Positions 8,105 through 17,534 of a stretch of 64,000 bases of DNA are shown piece after piece. The stretch lies in assembly GCF_001441615.1 (NCBI RefSeq), contig NZ_LAXJ01000020.1, forward strand, positions 117,908 through 181,907, in the 5' to 3' direction. This DNA comes from Roseovarius atlanticus. Its GTDB lineage: Bacteria > Pseudomonadota > Alphaproteobacteria > Rhodobacterales > Rhodobacteraceae. The notes under the pieces were generated by a model, which worked only from the letters and a program-made list of their open reading frames with translations, did no database searches and was not told the origin of the DNA. Position 1 is the stretch's first letter. Every line of letters starts with the position of its first letter. The translations under genes and the position numbers were made by a program.

Positions 8105-9732
8105 CAGGCGCGCTCCTCCTCGCCCTCGAGCCAGCTGCGCAAGATCTCGACCGTTTCGTCCTGCCGCTCGCTGATCATGGCGCGTAGTCTTTCGACAGGG
8201 TCCTGATCATCGGAGTCGAGGGATGGGAGCCCCACACCACCACCGCCCGACAGCATCGGCAATTCGCCTGGTCCGTCCGCATCGTCCTGTATCTCGCCGG
8301 TCAGGGCGGCTTGAGAGGCTTCGAAACCGCCGAGGTTATCGGGATAACCGGAATTTTCGGAAGCGCCCGGGGCGGCAAGCTGCGCTGCACCATCGGGCTG
8401 GCGGGCCAGAACCGGGCGCACAACGAATAGACCCAGAATGAGCGCGACAATAGCTAGAACCGCTGCCTTGATGAGGGACATCGCATCGAAAGAGACGTTC
8501 GAAAGAAGCGAGCTTTGAGGTTCTGTTCCCAATGGTTCCGGCAGCTCGAACTGCATCGTCTTGAGAGTGATTTGATCTCCGCGCGCTTCGTCGAAGCCGA
8601 CGGCGGAAGCGACGAGTTCACGCAGGTCGGCAAGCTCTTCCTCCGAGCGCGGTGCAAAGACCTCGGCTCCGTTGGCATCTGTCGTCGTGGTGCCGTTGAC
8701 CAGAACCGCGACCGTAAGACGCTTCACTGCGCCCGGCACCATCGTGATCTGCCGTTCGGTTTCGGACACTTCGTAATTGACCCTTTCGCGCGTCTCGCTG
8801 ACCTGGCTGGACGAGGAATCGCCGGCCGCGCCGTCACCATCGGGCAGGTTGGATGCCACCGTGACATCGCCCCCGCCTTGATCGGTTGACTGGTTCGCGA
8901 CCTCTTCGGTGTCGGTGCTGATGGCGACGCGACTGCCCGGGTCAATCACCCGCTCACGGACGGATTCGGTTTGTGTCACGGTGTCGACGCTGACCTCGAC
9001 CACCGCATTGCCCGGTCCGACACGTGCCTCAAGAAGCCGTGTCACCCGCTGCCGGATCGCATCGGTGCGGTCGTCCGCCGCGTTGGTCGGCGTTTCCTCG
9101 GCCACGCCAAGAAGGCCACCTTCGCTGTCGATGATCGAGACATCCTCCGGCGTCAGGCCCGGCACGGCGGAGGCGACGAGAAACTTCAAGCCCTTCGCGT
9201 GCTTGGCTGAAAGGCCACCTGCAGCAGTGCTGATCGAGACGGATGCGGACGGTTTGACGTCGCGCTGAAACGGGTTGTTCCCGGTCTTGGCGATATGCAC
9301 CCGGGCCGAGCTTATGGACTGGTGGGTCAGGATCGTACGGGCAAGCTCGCCCTCTTTGGCACGCCAGTAGGCGGCATCGAACATCTGCGATGTTGTGCCA
9401 AATCCCGACAGACCATCGAGCAGTTCGTATCCGCGCGACGAATTCGCCGGAAGTCCTTCGCTGGCCAGGGTCATGCGAAGTTCGTCACGTCGCGCGGAAT
9501 CGACGAAGATCGACCCGCCGCGCACATCATAAGCGACGCCGCGCTGTTCGAGAGCACGCACGACCTCGCCCGCCGGGCCGCTTTCGAGGCCGGCGTAGAG
9601 CAGCGAAAGACTGGGTGCCGAGGCCATACGGGCAAGCGACAGAACAGCGGCAAACATCGCGACGGTTGCAAGTGTCACGATCACGCGGCGACGGGCATTC
9701 ATTCCCGACCAGATATCGATGAGCTGCTGCAA
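8104..9732 (-). CDS. fliF: Flagellar MS-ring protein FliF
   Basis: FliF forms the membrane-embedded MS ring on which rod, export gate and C ring are built. The 542-residue protein has an N-terminal membrane helix (about 17-38), the YscJ/FliF ring-building domains (about 40-300, with the hallmark ALEQRGVAYDVRGGSIFVD), and a second membrane helix (about 430-455). A cytoplasmic tail follows, ending ISERQDETVEILRSWLEGEE. That tail resembles the FliG-binding end of the family, so a FliG partner should exist outside the window. It heads the reverse unit through fliP. Confidence 0.95.
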   Translation of the reverse strand: MQQLIDIWSGMNARRRVIVTLATVAMFAAVLSLARMASAPSLSLLYAGLESGPAGEVVRALEQRGVAYDVRGGSIFVDSARRDELRMTLASEGLPANSSRGYELLDGLSGFGTTSQMFDAAYWRAKEGELARTILTHQSISSARVHIAKTGNNPFQRDVKPSASVSISTAAGGLSAKHAKGLKFLVASAVPGLTPEDVSIIDSEGGLLGVAEETPTNAADDRTDAIRQRVTRLLEARVGPGNAVVEVSVDTVTQTESVRERVIDPGSRVAISTDTEEVANQSTDQGGGDVTVASNLPDGDGAAGDSSSSQVSETRERVNYEVSETERQITMVPGAVKRLTVAVLVNGTTTTDANGAEVFAPRSEEELADLRELVASAVGFDEARGDQITLKTMQFELPEPLGTEPQSSLLSNVSFDAMSLIKAAVLAIVALILGLFVVRPVLARQPDGAAQLAAPGASENSGYPDNLGGFEASQAALTGEIQDDADGPGELPMLSGGGGVGLPSLDSDDQDPVERLRAMISERQDETVEILRSWLEGEEERA

Positions 9733-9795
9733 GTTCTTCGCCTCCAGGATTGCGGCGTTCTGCCGTTCGCTGCGGTCCTGTTTCGCTCATCAGGC

Positions 9796-9810
9796 TTAAC
9801 AATCGGTTAG
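9796..9810 (+). promoter_or_regulatory. CtrA-like dyad between fliF and fliL
   Basis: TTAA-N7-TTAG (9796-9799 and 9807-9810) lies in the 125-bp divergent promoter region of fliF and fliL. It ends 48 bp before the fliL start and about 64 bp from the fliF start, so it could serve both directions. CtrA binding is inferred. Confidence 0.4.
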
Positions 9811-9857
9811 TTCCTGTCGGGCTATGGTGCAGAAAATCGAAATCTAGGGATCAATCG

Positions 9858-10349
9858 ATGGAAGATACCGAAGACCAGCTCGACGAGCCCCCCAAGAAGA
9901 AGTCGAAACTGCCTTTGATTGTTGGGCTTGTCCTGGCTCTTGCCGGCGGTGGTGGCGGATTTTATGCCGTCTCGTCCGGCCTGATTCTCGGCGGAGGATC
10001 CACCGAAGATCACGCGCATGAACAAGAGGACCGTGAGGTGAAGGACATGCCCGATGTGGCTTTCGTCCCGATCGAGCCGCTGGTCATTTCTGTCGGCGGC
10101 AAGGATGTCAGTCATCTGCGTTTTCGGGCGCAGTTGGAGGTCCGGTCGGCCTATCGCGAGGAAGTCGAGAAGCTGATGCCGCGCGTGGTGGATGTGCTCA
10201 ATTCCTATTTGCGGGCCGTCGCCGTAGAGGATCTGAGCAACAACTCGGCCTTGGTGCGGTTGCGCGCACAGATGCTGAGACGCGTGCAGGTGGTCACCGG
10301 CGGTGACCGGGTTAATGACCTGCTGATCATGGAATTCGTACTGAACTGA
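9858..10349 (+). CDS. fliL: Flagellar basal body protein FliL
   Basis: FliL is a single-pass inner-membrane protein that surrounds and stabilises the stator. The 163-residue product has an acidic/lysine-rich cytosolic start, one membrane helix (about 17-38, LPLIVGLVLALAGGGGGFYAV), and a periplasmic FliL domain with VAFVPIEPLVISVGGKDVSHLRFRAQLEV. It ends NDLLIMEFVLN. The ATG at 9858 has AGGGA seven bases upstream, which is better than an earlier in-frame ATG at 9750. A second FliL-family gene lies at 19.1-19.6 kb. Confidence 0.88.
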   Translation: MEDTEDQLDEPPKKKSKLPLIVGLVLALAGGGGGFYAVSSGLILGGGSTEDHAHEQEDREVKDMPDVAFVPIEPLVISVGGKDVSHLRFRAQLEVRSAYREEVEKLMPRVVDVLNSYLRAVAVEDLSNNSALVRLRAQMLRRVQVVTGGDRVNDLLIMEFVLN

Positions 10350-10357
10350 GGGATCAA

Positions 10358-10735
10358 ATGATCGAAATGATTGCAGATGTGCTGTTGGTCGCCGGCGCGA
10401 TCGGTGCCGGATTTTATTGTTATGTTCTGGCGCGCCGGCTTAGTCGGTTCAACGACCTTGAAAACGGGGTTGGCGGCGCGGTCGCAGTTTTGTCCGCTCA
10501 GGTCGACGACCTGACCAAGACGCTCGAGGCCGCACAGAAGACCGCCTCGGCATCGACCATGTCGCTGGATGGTCTGACCGACCGCGCCGAAACGGTGGCC
10601 AAGCGGCTCGAACTTCTGGTCGCGTCCATGCACGACGTGTCTGACACGCCGCCGCCCCAACCTGGCGAGTCCGAGAAACGGGAGGCACCCGCGTCTCCGC
10701 TCGGCCCGATGTTCAAACGGCATGGAAATGGATGA
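10358..10735 (+). CDS. Small membrane-anchored coiled-coil protein in the motility unit (DUF6468-like)
   Basis: No firm function can be assigned. The 125-residue product has one N-terminal membrane helix (about 4-24). The remainder is predicted helical with heptad character (LENGVGGAVAVLSAQVDDLTKTLEAAQ) and a Pro/Glu-rich tail. Its size, topology and location between fliL and a motE-like gene resemble the DUF6468 proteins of alphaproteobacterial flagellar clusters; that match is recalled from pattern. It starts 8 bp after fliL and abuts the next gene, so it belongs to the fliL-motA unit and probably has a motor-related role. Confidence 0.7.
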   Translation: MIEMIADVLLVAGAIGAGFYCYVLARRLSRFNDLENGVGGAVAVLSAQVDDLTKTLEAAQKTASASTMSLDGLTDRAETVAKRLELLVASMHDVSDTPPPQPGESEKREAPASPLGPMFKRHGNG

Positions 10736-10750
10736 ATGGGAAGGTCGGCA

Positions 10751-11350
10751 ATGAAAAAGCAGCCAAGACAAAAGCGCCGTTCCACTCAGAAAGGCAGCCT
10801 GGTGGTCATCGCCACGCTGCTGATCTCGTCCGCGGTGCTGAGAATCGGCGAAGGTGCGGGGCAGGCGTTTGCACGCGACCCCGACAATGACGCGATTGCA
10901 AATGCGAATGGCGAGGCTATGGGGAAGACCTGCCAGACGTCCGAAGATCTGCAAGCGATGCTGGAGGCATTCCAGTCACGCGAAGCCCGGATCGAGGAAA
11001 AGGAAGCCGCCATACGTGATCGTATGCACGCATTGCGCATCGCGGATGAGCAGGTGACGGAAAAACTTGCGCAACTGACCAAGGCGGAAACGCAGCTGCG
11101 CGAAACCATCGCGCTGGCAGAGACGGCGGCCGAAGACGATCTGGATCGGCTGACACGGGTTTACGAGACGATGAAACCGAAACAGGCCGCGGCCCTGTTC
11201 GAAGAGATGGACCCGAATTTCGCTGCCGGTTTTCTGGGACGGATGCGGCCCGAGGCGGCCGCGGCCATCATGGCCGGCCTCAGCCCCGAGGCCGCGCATC
11301 TTTACAGCGTGGTTCTGGCCGGCCGAAACGCGGGTGTTCCAAAGGAATAA
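10751..11350 (+). CDS. MotE-like periplasmic motility protein
   Basis: This is a candidate MotE-family protein. In rhizobia and relatives MotE is a periplasmic chaperone for stator-associated proteins. The product (199 residues from ATG 10751, 204 from ATG 10736) has a basic N-terminus and a hydrophobic export segment. A long coiled coil follows (about 60-135, rich in Glu/Arg/Ala). The C-terminal helical domain contains MKPKQAAALFEEMDPNFAAGFLGRMRPEAAAAIMAGL, which is typical of the MgtE-N/FliG-like fold of MotE. GGGAAGG six bases before 10751 favours that start. Confidence 0.75.
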   Translation: MKKQPRQKRRSTQKGSLVVIATLLISSAVLRIGEGAGQAFARDPDNDAIANANGEAMGKTCQTSEDLQAMLEAFQSREARIEEKEAAIRDRMHALRIADEQVTEKLAQLTKAETQLRETIALAETAAEDDLDRLTRVYETMKPKQAAALFEEMDPNFAAGFLGRMRPEAAAAIMAGLSPEAAHLYSVVLAGRNAGVPKE

Positions 11351-11426
11351 TCCGCCGCGGTCAGCAAAAAATTAACTGGTCGATGGTTATCTGGCGCGGA
11401 CATTCCGGCGGAGCACAGAACACGAC

Positions 11427-12296
11427 ATGATTGGCATAATCGGTATTCTCGTCATTTTCGTGATGGTCTTCGGCGGGTACCTCGCTGCCGGCGGCAAGCT
11501 CGGGATCATTCTCAAGGCCTTGCCGTTCGAACTGATGATGATCGGCGGTGCTGCCATCGGCGCTTTCCTGATCAGCAACGACATGGCTGCGGTCAAGCAT
11601 ACGGCAAAGGATATCGGCAAGGTCTTCAAGGGACCCAAATGGAAAGCCGAAGATTATCGCGATCTTCTTTGCATGTTGTTCGAACTGATCCGCCTGGCAC
11701 GGTCAAACCCGGTAGCGATCGAGGAACATGTCGAGGCGCCGGACGAGTCCTCGATTTTCGGACGCTATCCCAAGATCCAGTCCGACAAGGAGGCGGTGGC
11801 GCTGATCTGTGACACGATGCGCTCCGCGTCCATGAACTATGACGATCCGCACCAGGTGGAGGAAGTGCTTGAAAAGCGGATGGAGTCGACCATGCATCAC
11901 GCGCTGCACTCCAGCCACGCGCTTCAGACCATGGCCGACGGTCTGCCTGCGCTGGGCATCGTGGCGGCTGTTCTGGGCGTGATCAAGACCATGGCGTCGA
12001 TCGACCAGCCGCCGGAAGTGCTTGGCAAGATGATCGGTGGCGCCCTGGTGGGTACATTCCTGGGCGTGTTCCTGGCATACGGGTTGGTTGGCCCGTTCGC
12101 CGGCAAGGTCAAGGCCGTGGTCGAAGAGGACGCGCAATTCTACCAGCTGATCCGGGAAGTGTTGGTTGCCAATCTTTACAACCATGCCACGAATATCTGC
12201 ATCGAGGTCGGCCGACAGAACACACCTTCGCATTGCCGTCCGAGCTTTACCGACCTTGAGGAGGCGCTTAAGGCCGTCAAACAGGAGGCGGCATGA
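11427..12296 (+). CDS. motA: Flagellar motor stator protein MotA
   Basis: MotA forms the ion-driven ring of the stator and contacts the rotor. The 289-residue protein has two N-terminal membrane helices (about 2-20 and 28-50), a large cytoplasmic loop, and two C-terminal helices (about 165-190 and 200-225). The loop contains the family blocks MLFELIRLARSNPVAIEEHVEAP and HHALHSSHALQTMADGLPALGIVAAVLGVI. A solitary TTAA half-site with an imperfect partner lies about 50 bp upstream. The stop overlaps the start of the next gene (ATGA). Confidence 0.96.
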   Translation: MIGIIGILVIFVMVFGGYLAAGGKLGIILKALPFELMMIGGAAIGAFLISNDMAAVKHTAKDIGKVFKGPKWKAEDYRDLLCMLFELIRLARSNPVAIEEHVEAPDESSIFGRYPKIQSDKEAVALICDTMRSASMNYDDPHQVEEVLEKRMESTMHHALHSSHALQTMADGLPALGIVAAVLGVIKTMASIDQPPEVLGKMIGGALVGTFLGVFLAYGLVGPFAGKVKAVVEEDAQFYQLIREVLVANLYNHATNICIEVGRQNTPSHCRPSFTDLEEALKAVKQEAA

Positions 12297-14524
12297 TGGG
12301 TCGATGGCTCGCCATCCTGGTGTCAGCGATCTGGCCTCTGGCGGTGCAAGCGCAAGGCGTTTCAGTGCGTTCGGGAGATCACGAGGATTTCACGAGACTG
12401 GTCTTCAACCTGCCATCACGGACCGATTGGACGATCGAAAACACCGAGGACGAAGCCGTGCTGCGCTTTGCACGGCGGGGCCTGTCGTTTGATATCAGCA
12501 AGGTCTTCGATCGGATTCAGAGGGATCGACTGGCGGAAATCGACATTGACCGTGATACGCAGTCCGTGACGCTGCGATTTGCCTGCGCCTGCGAGGCGAC
12601 AGGCTTTTGGTTTCGCCAGTCGATGCTGGTCGTCGATGTCGCCGCCAAAGAGACCGGGTCGACCGGACAGATACGGGACACATCAAGCGACAATCGCAGC
12701 GTTGCGCTTCAGCTTCCAACGCGCGGTACGTCTGCCGCGACGACCTTGATGCATCAAGCGATCGGTTTCGAACCACCTGAAACCGAGCAACGGGCCGAGA
12801 TGGCAAGCCCGCTTTTGCGCGAGACCGGTCTTGAAGAAAGCCGCGATCGCCTGCTGCGCCAAGTCAGTCGCGCGGCAAGCCAGGGTCTCTTGGCACCGAA
12901 GAGAACGCTGCGGCAACTGGTTGAAAAAGTCGCTGAGCCATCTCAGCCCGTGCCACCGGAGCCCGCTTTACAAGCTCCAGAGGAAAGAGACTCCACACTG
13001 CCCTTCAACCTTAACATTAATGTTCAAACGGCCGTGGACCGCGACTTCCTGTCCGCGCTTGAAGCAGGTGACCAAACAAGGCTTGCCAGCAGATGTCTCG
13101 ATGCAGAGTTTATCGATGTCGCGAACTGGGGGTCGAGCGAGCCGTTCTGGGAACAGATCGGTCCACTCAGAGGGCGCATGACAAGCGAGTTCGACCGTAT
13201 CGACGAACAGTCGGTCGGCAAGCTGGCCCAACTCTACCTGTATTTCGGCTTCGGCGTCGAGGCACGCAACATAGCGTCGTTGTTACCGGACGGTTCGGAA
13301 CGAAAGAAAATCTACACGGCGCTGGCGCAGATCATGGACAATGGCAGTGCAGGCGGGACGGTTCTTGCCGGCCAACTTGACTGTGACGCGCCAGGTGCGA
13401 TGTGGTCGGCGCTTGCTCATGAAAAATTGCCAGCGGATGCGCAGGTGAACCATAACGCGATTGTCCGGGCGTTTTCTGGCTTGCCTCCGCACCTCAGAAA
13501 ACATCTCGGGCCAATTCTGTCCGCCAGACTTCTGAGCGCCGGACATGCCCGCGAAAGTTCTGCAATTCTTCGAATCCTCGACCGCGTCGACGAGACCATG
13601 ACGTCTGCGGCCAAGATGGTCGTCGCCGATCTGCAAATTCAGAACGGAGAACGGGAAGCAGCGGAGGAAAGCCTGGACACCGTGATCGAGGCGAACAGTG
13701 AGATGTCGCCTGAGGCTGTTGCCCGACAGATTGACAGCCAGATCGAACGCGGCGGGCAAGTTCCGGCGAAACTGGCGCAATTGGCTTCGGCTTATGCCTA
13801 TGAGTATGCAGGTAGCCCCTTGGGGCAGAAGCTGGCACGGTCGCATGTTCTTGCATTGGGTGCCACAGGTGCGTTCGACGACGCCTTCTCCGAGCTCGGC
13901 AGATTTGAGTCGGATACGGAAGGTTCGCTGGACCACATCCGAGCCGATCTTACGAACCGGCTGGCGACCCATGGCGCGCCATTCGAAATCCTGCGGTATG
14001 TGCTGTCGGGCGAGACCGCCCGGCCTGAGTTGCTTTCCCAGGAAAGTGCACTTGCCATGGCAGAGCATCTTTTGGATGCCGGCTTTTACCAACAAAGCCG
14101 GGACATGCTGGAGCAAACCTTCCATGGCCGAAATATGCGGCAGGCACGTCTTATACGGGCTAGGGCAGCGCTGAAGCTCAACCAGCCGAGGCTTGCCGAA
14201 GTCGAGTTGCTTGGTCTTGAAGGCAAGGACGTCAACATCCTGCGCGCGCAGGCCCGCAGCATGGTCGGCGAACACCGGCAGGCCTATGAGTTGTTCAGAT
14301 CCGCCGGGCTGGAGGCGGAGGCGAACCGAGAGGCGTGGTTGGCCGAAGGCGGCGTGGCTGACGCCGAACCGCCCACTCCGAATGACCTGACGGGACTTGC
14401 CGAGGAGGAAACCGAGATCGGCGTCCTGGCGCAGAACAAGCTCCTCTTGGAAGACGTGGGCGCCACGCGCGCCACCCTTCAGGCCTTGCTGGCCGAAACA
14501 CCGGATCCGTCGCCGGAGAACTAG
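12293..14524 (+). CDS. Large secreted repeat protein coupled to motA, unknown function
   Basis: I do not recognise a named family for the whole protein. The product (743 residues, or 742 from the second ATG) begins with a Sec signal peptide (WLAILVSAIWPLAVQAQG, cut near 23). An N-terminal beta-rich stretch (about 25-115) resembles AMIN-type periplasmic modules, for example FTRLVFNLPSRTDWTIENTE. After a Pro-rich linker, residues about 230-730 are helical, with TPR-like alternation (LAEHLLDAGFYQQSRDMLEQ; LKLNQPRLAEVELLGLEGK). Its ATG overlaps the motA stop, so it is translationally coupled to the stator. A role like rhizobial MotC, a periplasmic stator partner, is an inference. Confidence 0.85.
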   Translation: MMGRWLAILVSAIWPLAVQAQGVSVRSGDHEDFTRLVFNLPSRTDWTIENTEDEAVLRFARRGLSFDISKVFDRIQRDRLAEIDIDRDTQSVTLRFACACEATGFWFRQSMLVVDVAAKETGSTGQIRDTSSDNRSVALQLPTRGTSAATTLMHQAIGFEPPETEQRAEMASPLLRETGLEESRDRLLRQVSRAASQGLLAPKRTLRQLVEKVAEPSQPVPPEPALQAPEERDSTLPFNLNINVQTAVDRDFLSALEAGDQTRLASRCLDAEFIDVANWGSSEPFWEQIGPLRGRMTSEFDRIDEQSVGKLAQLYLYFGFGVEARNIASLLPDGSERKKIYTALAQIMDNGSAGGTVLAGQLDCDAPGAMWSALAHEKLPADAQVNHNAIVRAFSGLPPHLRKHLGPILSARLLSAGHARESSAILRILDRVDETMTSAAKMVVADLQIQNGEREAAEESLDTVIEANSEMSPEAVARQIDSQIERGGQVPAKLAQLASAYAYEYAGSPLGQKLARSHVLALGATGAFDDAFSELGRFESDTEGSLDHIRADLTNRLATHGAPFEILRYVLSGETARPELLSQESALAMAEHLLDAGFYQQSRDMLEQTFHGRNMRQARLIRARAALKLNQPRLAEVELLGLEGKDVNILRAQARSMVGEHRQAYELFRSAGLEAEANREAWLAEGGVADAEPPTPNDLTGLAEEETEIGVLAQNKLLLEDVGATRATLQALLAETPDPSPEN

Positions 14525-14679
14525 GCCCGGTTACGAATTGTAAAGGTCAACACTCTAGACTTCGAACACAGGCAGAATGCCTTTTGCAGTGCGGAGAACC
14601 CGGTGGACCATTTGCTCGCTCCAGTCCTTTTGAAATGCGCCAGTGTACCTCTGCGCCGGGGGTTCGGGAGTCTCTTGCA

Positions 14680-16764
14680 TTGAGACCTCTGACACTCGAG
14701 AGCTTGTTTCAGCCGACTGTTCTGCTGGCTTTGGCTCTGATGGCCATCATCGTCATGATGGTTCTGCCCATGCCGTCCTGGGTGCTGGACGTTGGTCTTG
14801 CGGCTTCTTTCGCACTCGCCATCCTGATCTTCACCGTCACGCTTTTCATCGAACGGCCGCTCGATTTCTCGTCGTTCCCAACGATTTTGCTCGCATCTCT
14901 GATGCTGAGATTGTCGCTGAACGTTTCTTCGACCAAGCTCATCATCGGCGAAGGGCACACTGGCACCGACGCTGCAGGAGACGTCATTCAAGGTTTCGCC
15001 AACTTCGTGATGGGCGGCAGCATCTTTTTGGGTCTCGTCGTGTTCTCGGTTCTTTTGATCGTTAATTTCATGGTGATCACGAAAGGGGCGGCGCGGATGG
15101 CCGAAGTGGGCGCGCGCTTTGCTCTCGACGGTATGCCGGGCAAGCAATTGGCGATCGACAGCGATATGTCCGCGGGCGCCATAGATCACACCGAAGCAAA
15201 GGAGCGGCGTGAACGCGAGCAACAGGAAACGACCTTTTTTGGCTCGCTCGACGGCGCGTCGAAATTCGTAAAGGGCGACGCCGTTGCAGGTCTGCTGATC
15301 ACCCTGCTTAACCTCGTGATGGGTCTGATCATGGGCGTCGTGGTGCACAGTATGCCGATAGGGACCGCGTTCGAGACTTATGCCATCCTCACGGTCGGTG
15401 ATGGCCTGGTAACCCAGATTCCGGCAGTTGTGATTTCCATTGCGTCAGCCCTCTTGTTGGCCCGCGGGGGCAGCCAGGGCGCGACTGACATCGCTTTGAC
15501 GGCACAGCTTGGCCGGCACCCGTCCGCCATGGCGACGGTTGCCGTTCTGATGATCCTGTTCGCGCTTGTGCCGGGTCTGCCTTTTATTCCCTTCATCATT
15601 GGTGGCCTGGCCCTAGGCGGAACCGCGTTGTGGCTGTTGCGCAAGCGCGGTTTGCCGAAGGAGGCCCCGGTGGAGGTCGATCCGGAGGTAAGCCCTGCCA
15701 GCAAATCGCTGGGCGATATCCTTGACCTTGACGATATCCATGTTGAGTTCGCGCCCGACCTCGTCAATATGGTGCTTGATCCGGGAACCGGCCTAGACGC
15801 GCGGATCGACAACATGCGTCGCCATGTGGCCAGCTATTTTGGCCTGATCCTGCCAGAAATCCGGCTGACCGATGAACCTGCCTTGCCGAAAGGCACGTAT
15901 GTCCTGCGGATACAGGGAGTCGAGCAAGCCCGGGCCGTTCTGCGCCTTGATCACGTGCTGGCGCTTGATCCAGACTCCGCGCCCGGTCTGCCCTCGGGTG
16001 AAAATGTCCGCGAGCCTGTCTACGATGCCCCGGCGCGTTGGATCCCCGAGGCGGACCAAACAGACGCTGCCTTGTCCGGCGTCACCCTCGTCAATCCCGC
16101 TGAAGTGCTGGCAACGCATCTTCTGGAGGTCATCAAGCGAAATCTAGGCCGGTTGCTGACGATGAAGGCAATGCGGCGTCTGCTGGATGAAATGGTCAAC
16201 CTCAGCAATCCGGCACGGGCCGAAGCCAACCGAAAGCTGCTTGACGAAATGATCCCCGACCGCGTGCCAACAGATCTGTTGCACCAGGTGTTGCGCCTGC
16301 TGCTGGCAGAGCAGGTATCTATCCGCAACCTGCCGCTGATCCTGGAAGCGGTGGCCGAGGGCCGCCAGGTGCACGCGCATCCGGAGATGATCTGCGAACA
16401 CGTGCGGCAACGGCTGGGCTTTCAGCTTGTCGCCAACCTGCAACGCGAGGATGGGAGTTTGCCGCTGTTGCAGCTTGCTCCGGAATGGGAAGACACCTTT
16501 TCCACCTATCAGGTTGACAGCGATCGCGGCCGGCCCGACGTGGCGTTGCCGCCGGAGCTTTTCAACGTTTTGACCTCTTCGGTGGCGGATGCCGTGTCGG
16601 AGGCGGGCGAACGCGGCGTCTTTCCGGCGATCGTCACATCCACGCCGCGCCGAAGGTTCCTGCGCACGGTGCTGACAGCGAAAAGCATCTCCAACCCGGT
16701 TCTGTCCTTCGAGGAAATCGGCGCCGACGCGCGCCCGGCGCTGGTTGGCGTGGTGCCGGCATGA
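14680..16764 (+). CDS. flhA: Flagellar export apparatus protein FlhA
   Basis: FlhA is the large export-gate protein that uses the proton motive force and docks substrate-chaperone complexes. About seven membrane helices fill residues 10-310. The FHIPEP signature region is present as FSSFPTILLASLMLRLSLNVSSTKLIIGEGHTG. A cytoplasmic domain follows (about 330-694). The frame is open from ATG 14584, but its extra N-terminus is unlike FlhA. TTG 14680 gives a start MRPLTLESLFQPTVLL, a normal length near 694 residues, and GGGAG nine bases upstream. ATG 14635 is an alternative. It couples to fliR. Confidence 0.93.
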   Translation: MRPLTLESLFQPTVLLALALMAIIVMMVLPMPSWVLDVGLAASFALAILIFTVTLFIERPLDFSSFPTILLASLMLRLSLNVSSTKLIIGEGHTGTDAAGDVIQGFANFVMGGSIFLGLVVFSVLLIVNFMVITKGAARMAEVGARFALDGMPGKQLAIDSDMSAGAIDHTEAKERREREQQETTFFGSLDGASKFVKGDAVAGLLITLLNLVMGLIMGVVVHSMPIGTAFETYAILTVGDGLVTQIPAVVISIASALLLARGGSQGATDIALTAQLGRHPSAMATVAVLMILFALVPGLPFIPFIIGGLALGGTALWLLRKRGLPKEAPVEVDPEVSPASKSLGDILDLDDIHVEFAPDLVNMVLDPGTGLDARIDNMRRHVASYFGLILPEIRLTDEPALPKGTYVLRIQGVEQARAVLRLDHVLALDPDSAPGLPSGENVREPVYDAPARWIPEADQTDAALSGVTLVNPAEVLATHLLEVIKRNLGRLLTMKAMRRLLDEMVNLSNPARAEANRKLLDEMIPDRVPTDLLHQVLRLLLAEQVSIRNLPLILEAVAEGRQVHAHPEMICEHVRQRLGFQLVANLQREDGSLPLLQLAPEWEDTFSTYQVDSDRGRPDVALPPELFNVLTSSVADAVSEAGERGVFPAIVTSTPRRRFLRTVLTAKSISNPVLSFEEIGADARPALVGVVPA

Positions 16765-17534
16765 GCCCGGCCGCAGAACTCTTGTCGCTGGTCGAGGACG
16801 CACTTTGGGTTCACTTCATCGTCTTTCTGAGAACCGGCCCGGTTATGGCGCTTTTTCCCGGTTTTGGGGAACGCACTGTGCCGACGCGGTTCAAACTGGT
16901 GTTGGCTATCCTGTTCACCATCGTGATCGCTCCGGCGCTGGCATCTGTATTGGACCCGGTGGTGGCGGCCCCGCCGCCGCTGGGGTGGCTCATCCTGTCG
17001 GAAACGGCTGTCGGCCTTCTCATCGGGATCGGACTTCGGATGTTTCTCCTGGCGCTGCAGACCGCCGGAGCTATAGCGGCCCAATCGACCTCGCTTTCAC
17101 AGATCCTGGGCGATGCCGGAGTGACGCCATTGCCAGCGATCGGGCACCTACTGGTCATCGGCGGGCTTGCCCTGGCCATGATCCTCGACTTGCACGTTCA
17201 CGTGGCCGAAATGATGATCCTGACTTACAGCTTGTTCCCGGTCGCACAGTTGCCTGACCCCGGGGCGGTTTCGATGTGGGGCATACGTCAGGTTTCCGGC
17301 GCCTTTGCCTTGGCGTTCACCTTGGCGGCGCCCTTCGTGATCGTGTCGGTGCTCTACAACATCACGCTTGGCGTGATTAACCGTGCGATGCCGCAAATGA
17401 TGGTCGTGTTCGTCGGCGCCCCGGTGATCACCGGGGCCGGAATAGCGCTTCTGTTTCTGTTGGCGCCAACGATGCTGACCCTGTGGATCGAGGCGCTTCA
17501 GGCCTTCGTCGTCAATCCGTTCGGAACGCGCTGA
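16761..17534 (+). CDS. fliR: Flagellar export gate protein FliR
   Basis: FliR is the third core component of the FliPQR export channel. The 257-residue protein is strongly hydrophobic, with about six membrane helices. It carries family motifs such as FLRTGPVMALFPGFGERTVPTRFKLVLA near the start and RAMPQMMVVFVGAPVITGAGI in the second half. Its ATG overlaps the flhA stop by 4 bp and its stop overlaps the flhB start by 1 bp (TGATG), so flhA-fliR-flhB form one translationally coupled unit. Confidence 0.95.
   Translation: MSPAAELLSLVEDALWVHFIVFLRTGPVMALFPGFGERTVPTRFKLVLAILFTIVIAPALASVLDPVVAAPPPLGWLILSETAVGLLIGIGLRMFLLALQTAGAIAAQSTSLSQILGDAGVTPLPAIGHLLVIGGLALAMILDLHVHVAEMMILTYSLFPVAQLPDPGAVSMWGIRQVSGAFALAFTLAAPFVIVSVLYNITLGVINRAMPQMMVVFVGAPVITGAGIALLFLLAPTMLTLWIEALQAFVVNPFGTR

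Noticed and set aside
11372..11390. CtrA dyad upstream of motA
   Set aside because: TTAA and TTAT are 11 bp apart rather than 7, so only a half-site is present.
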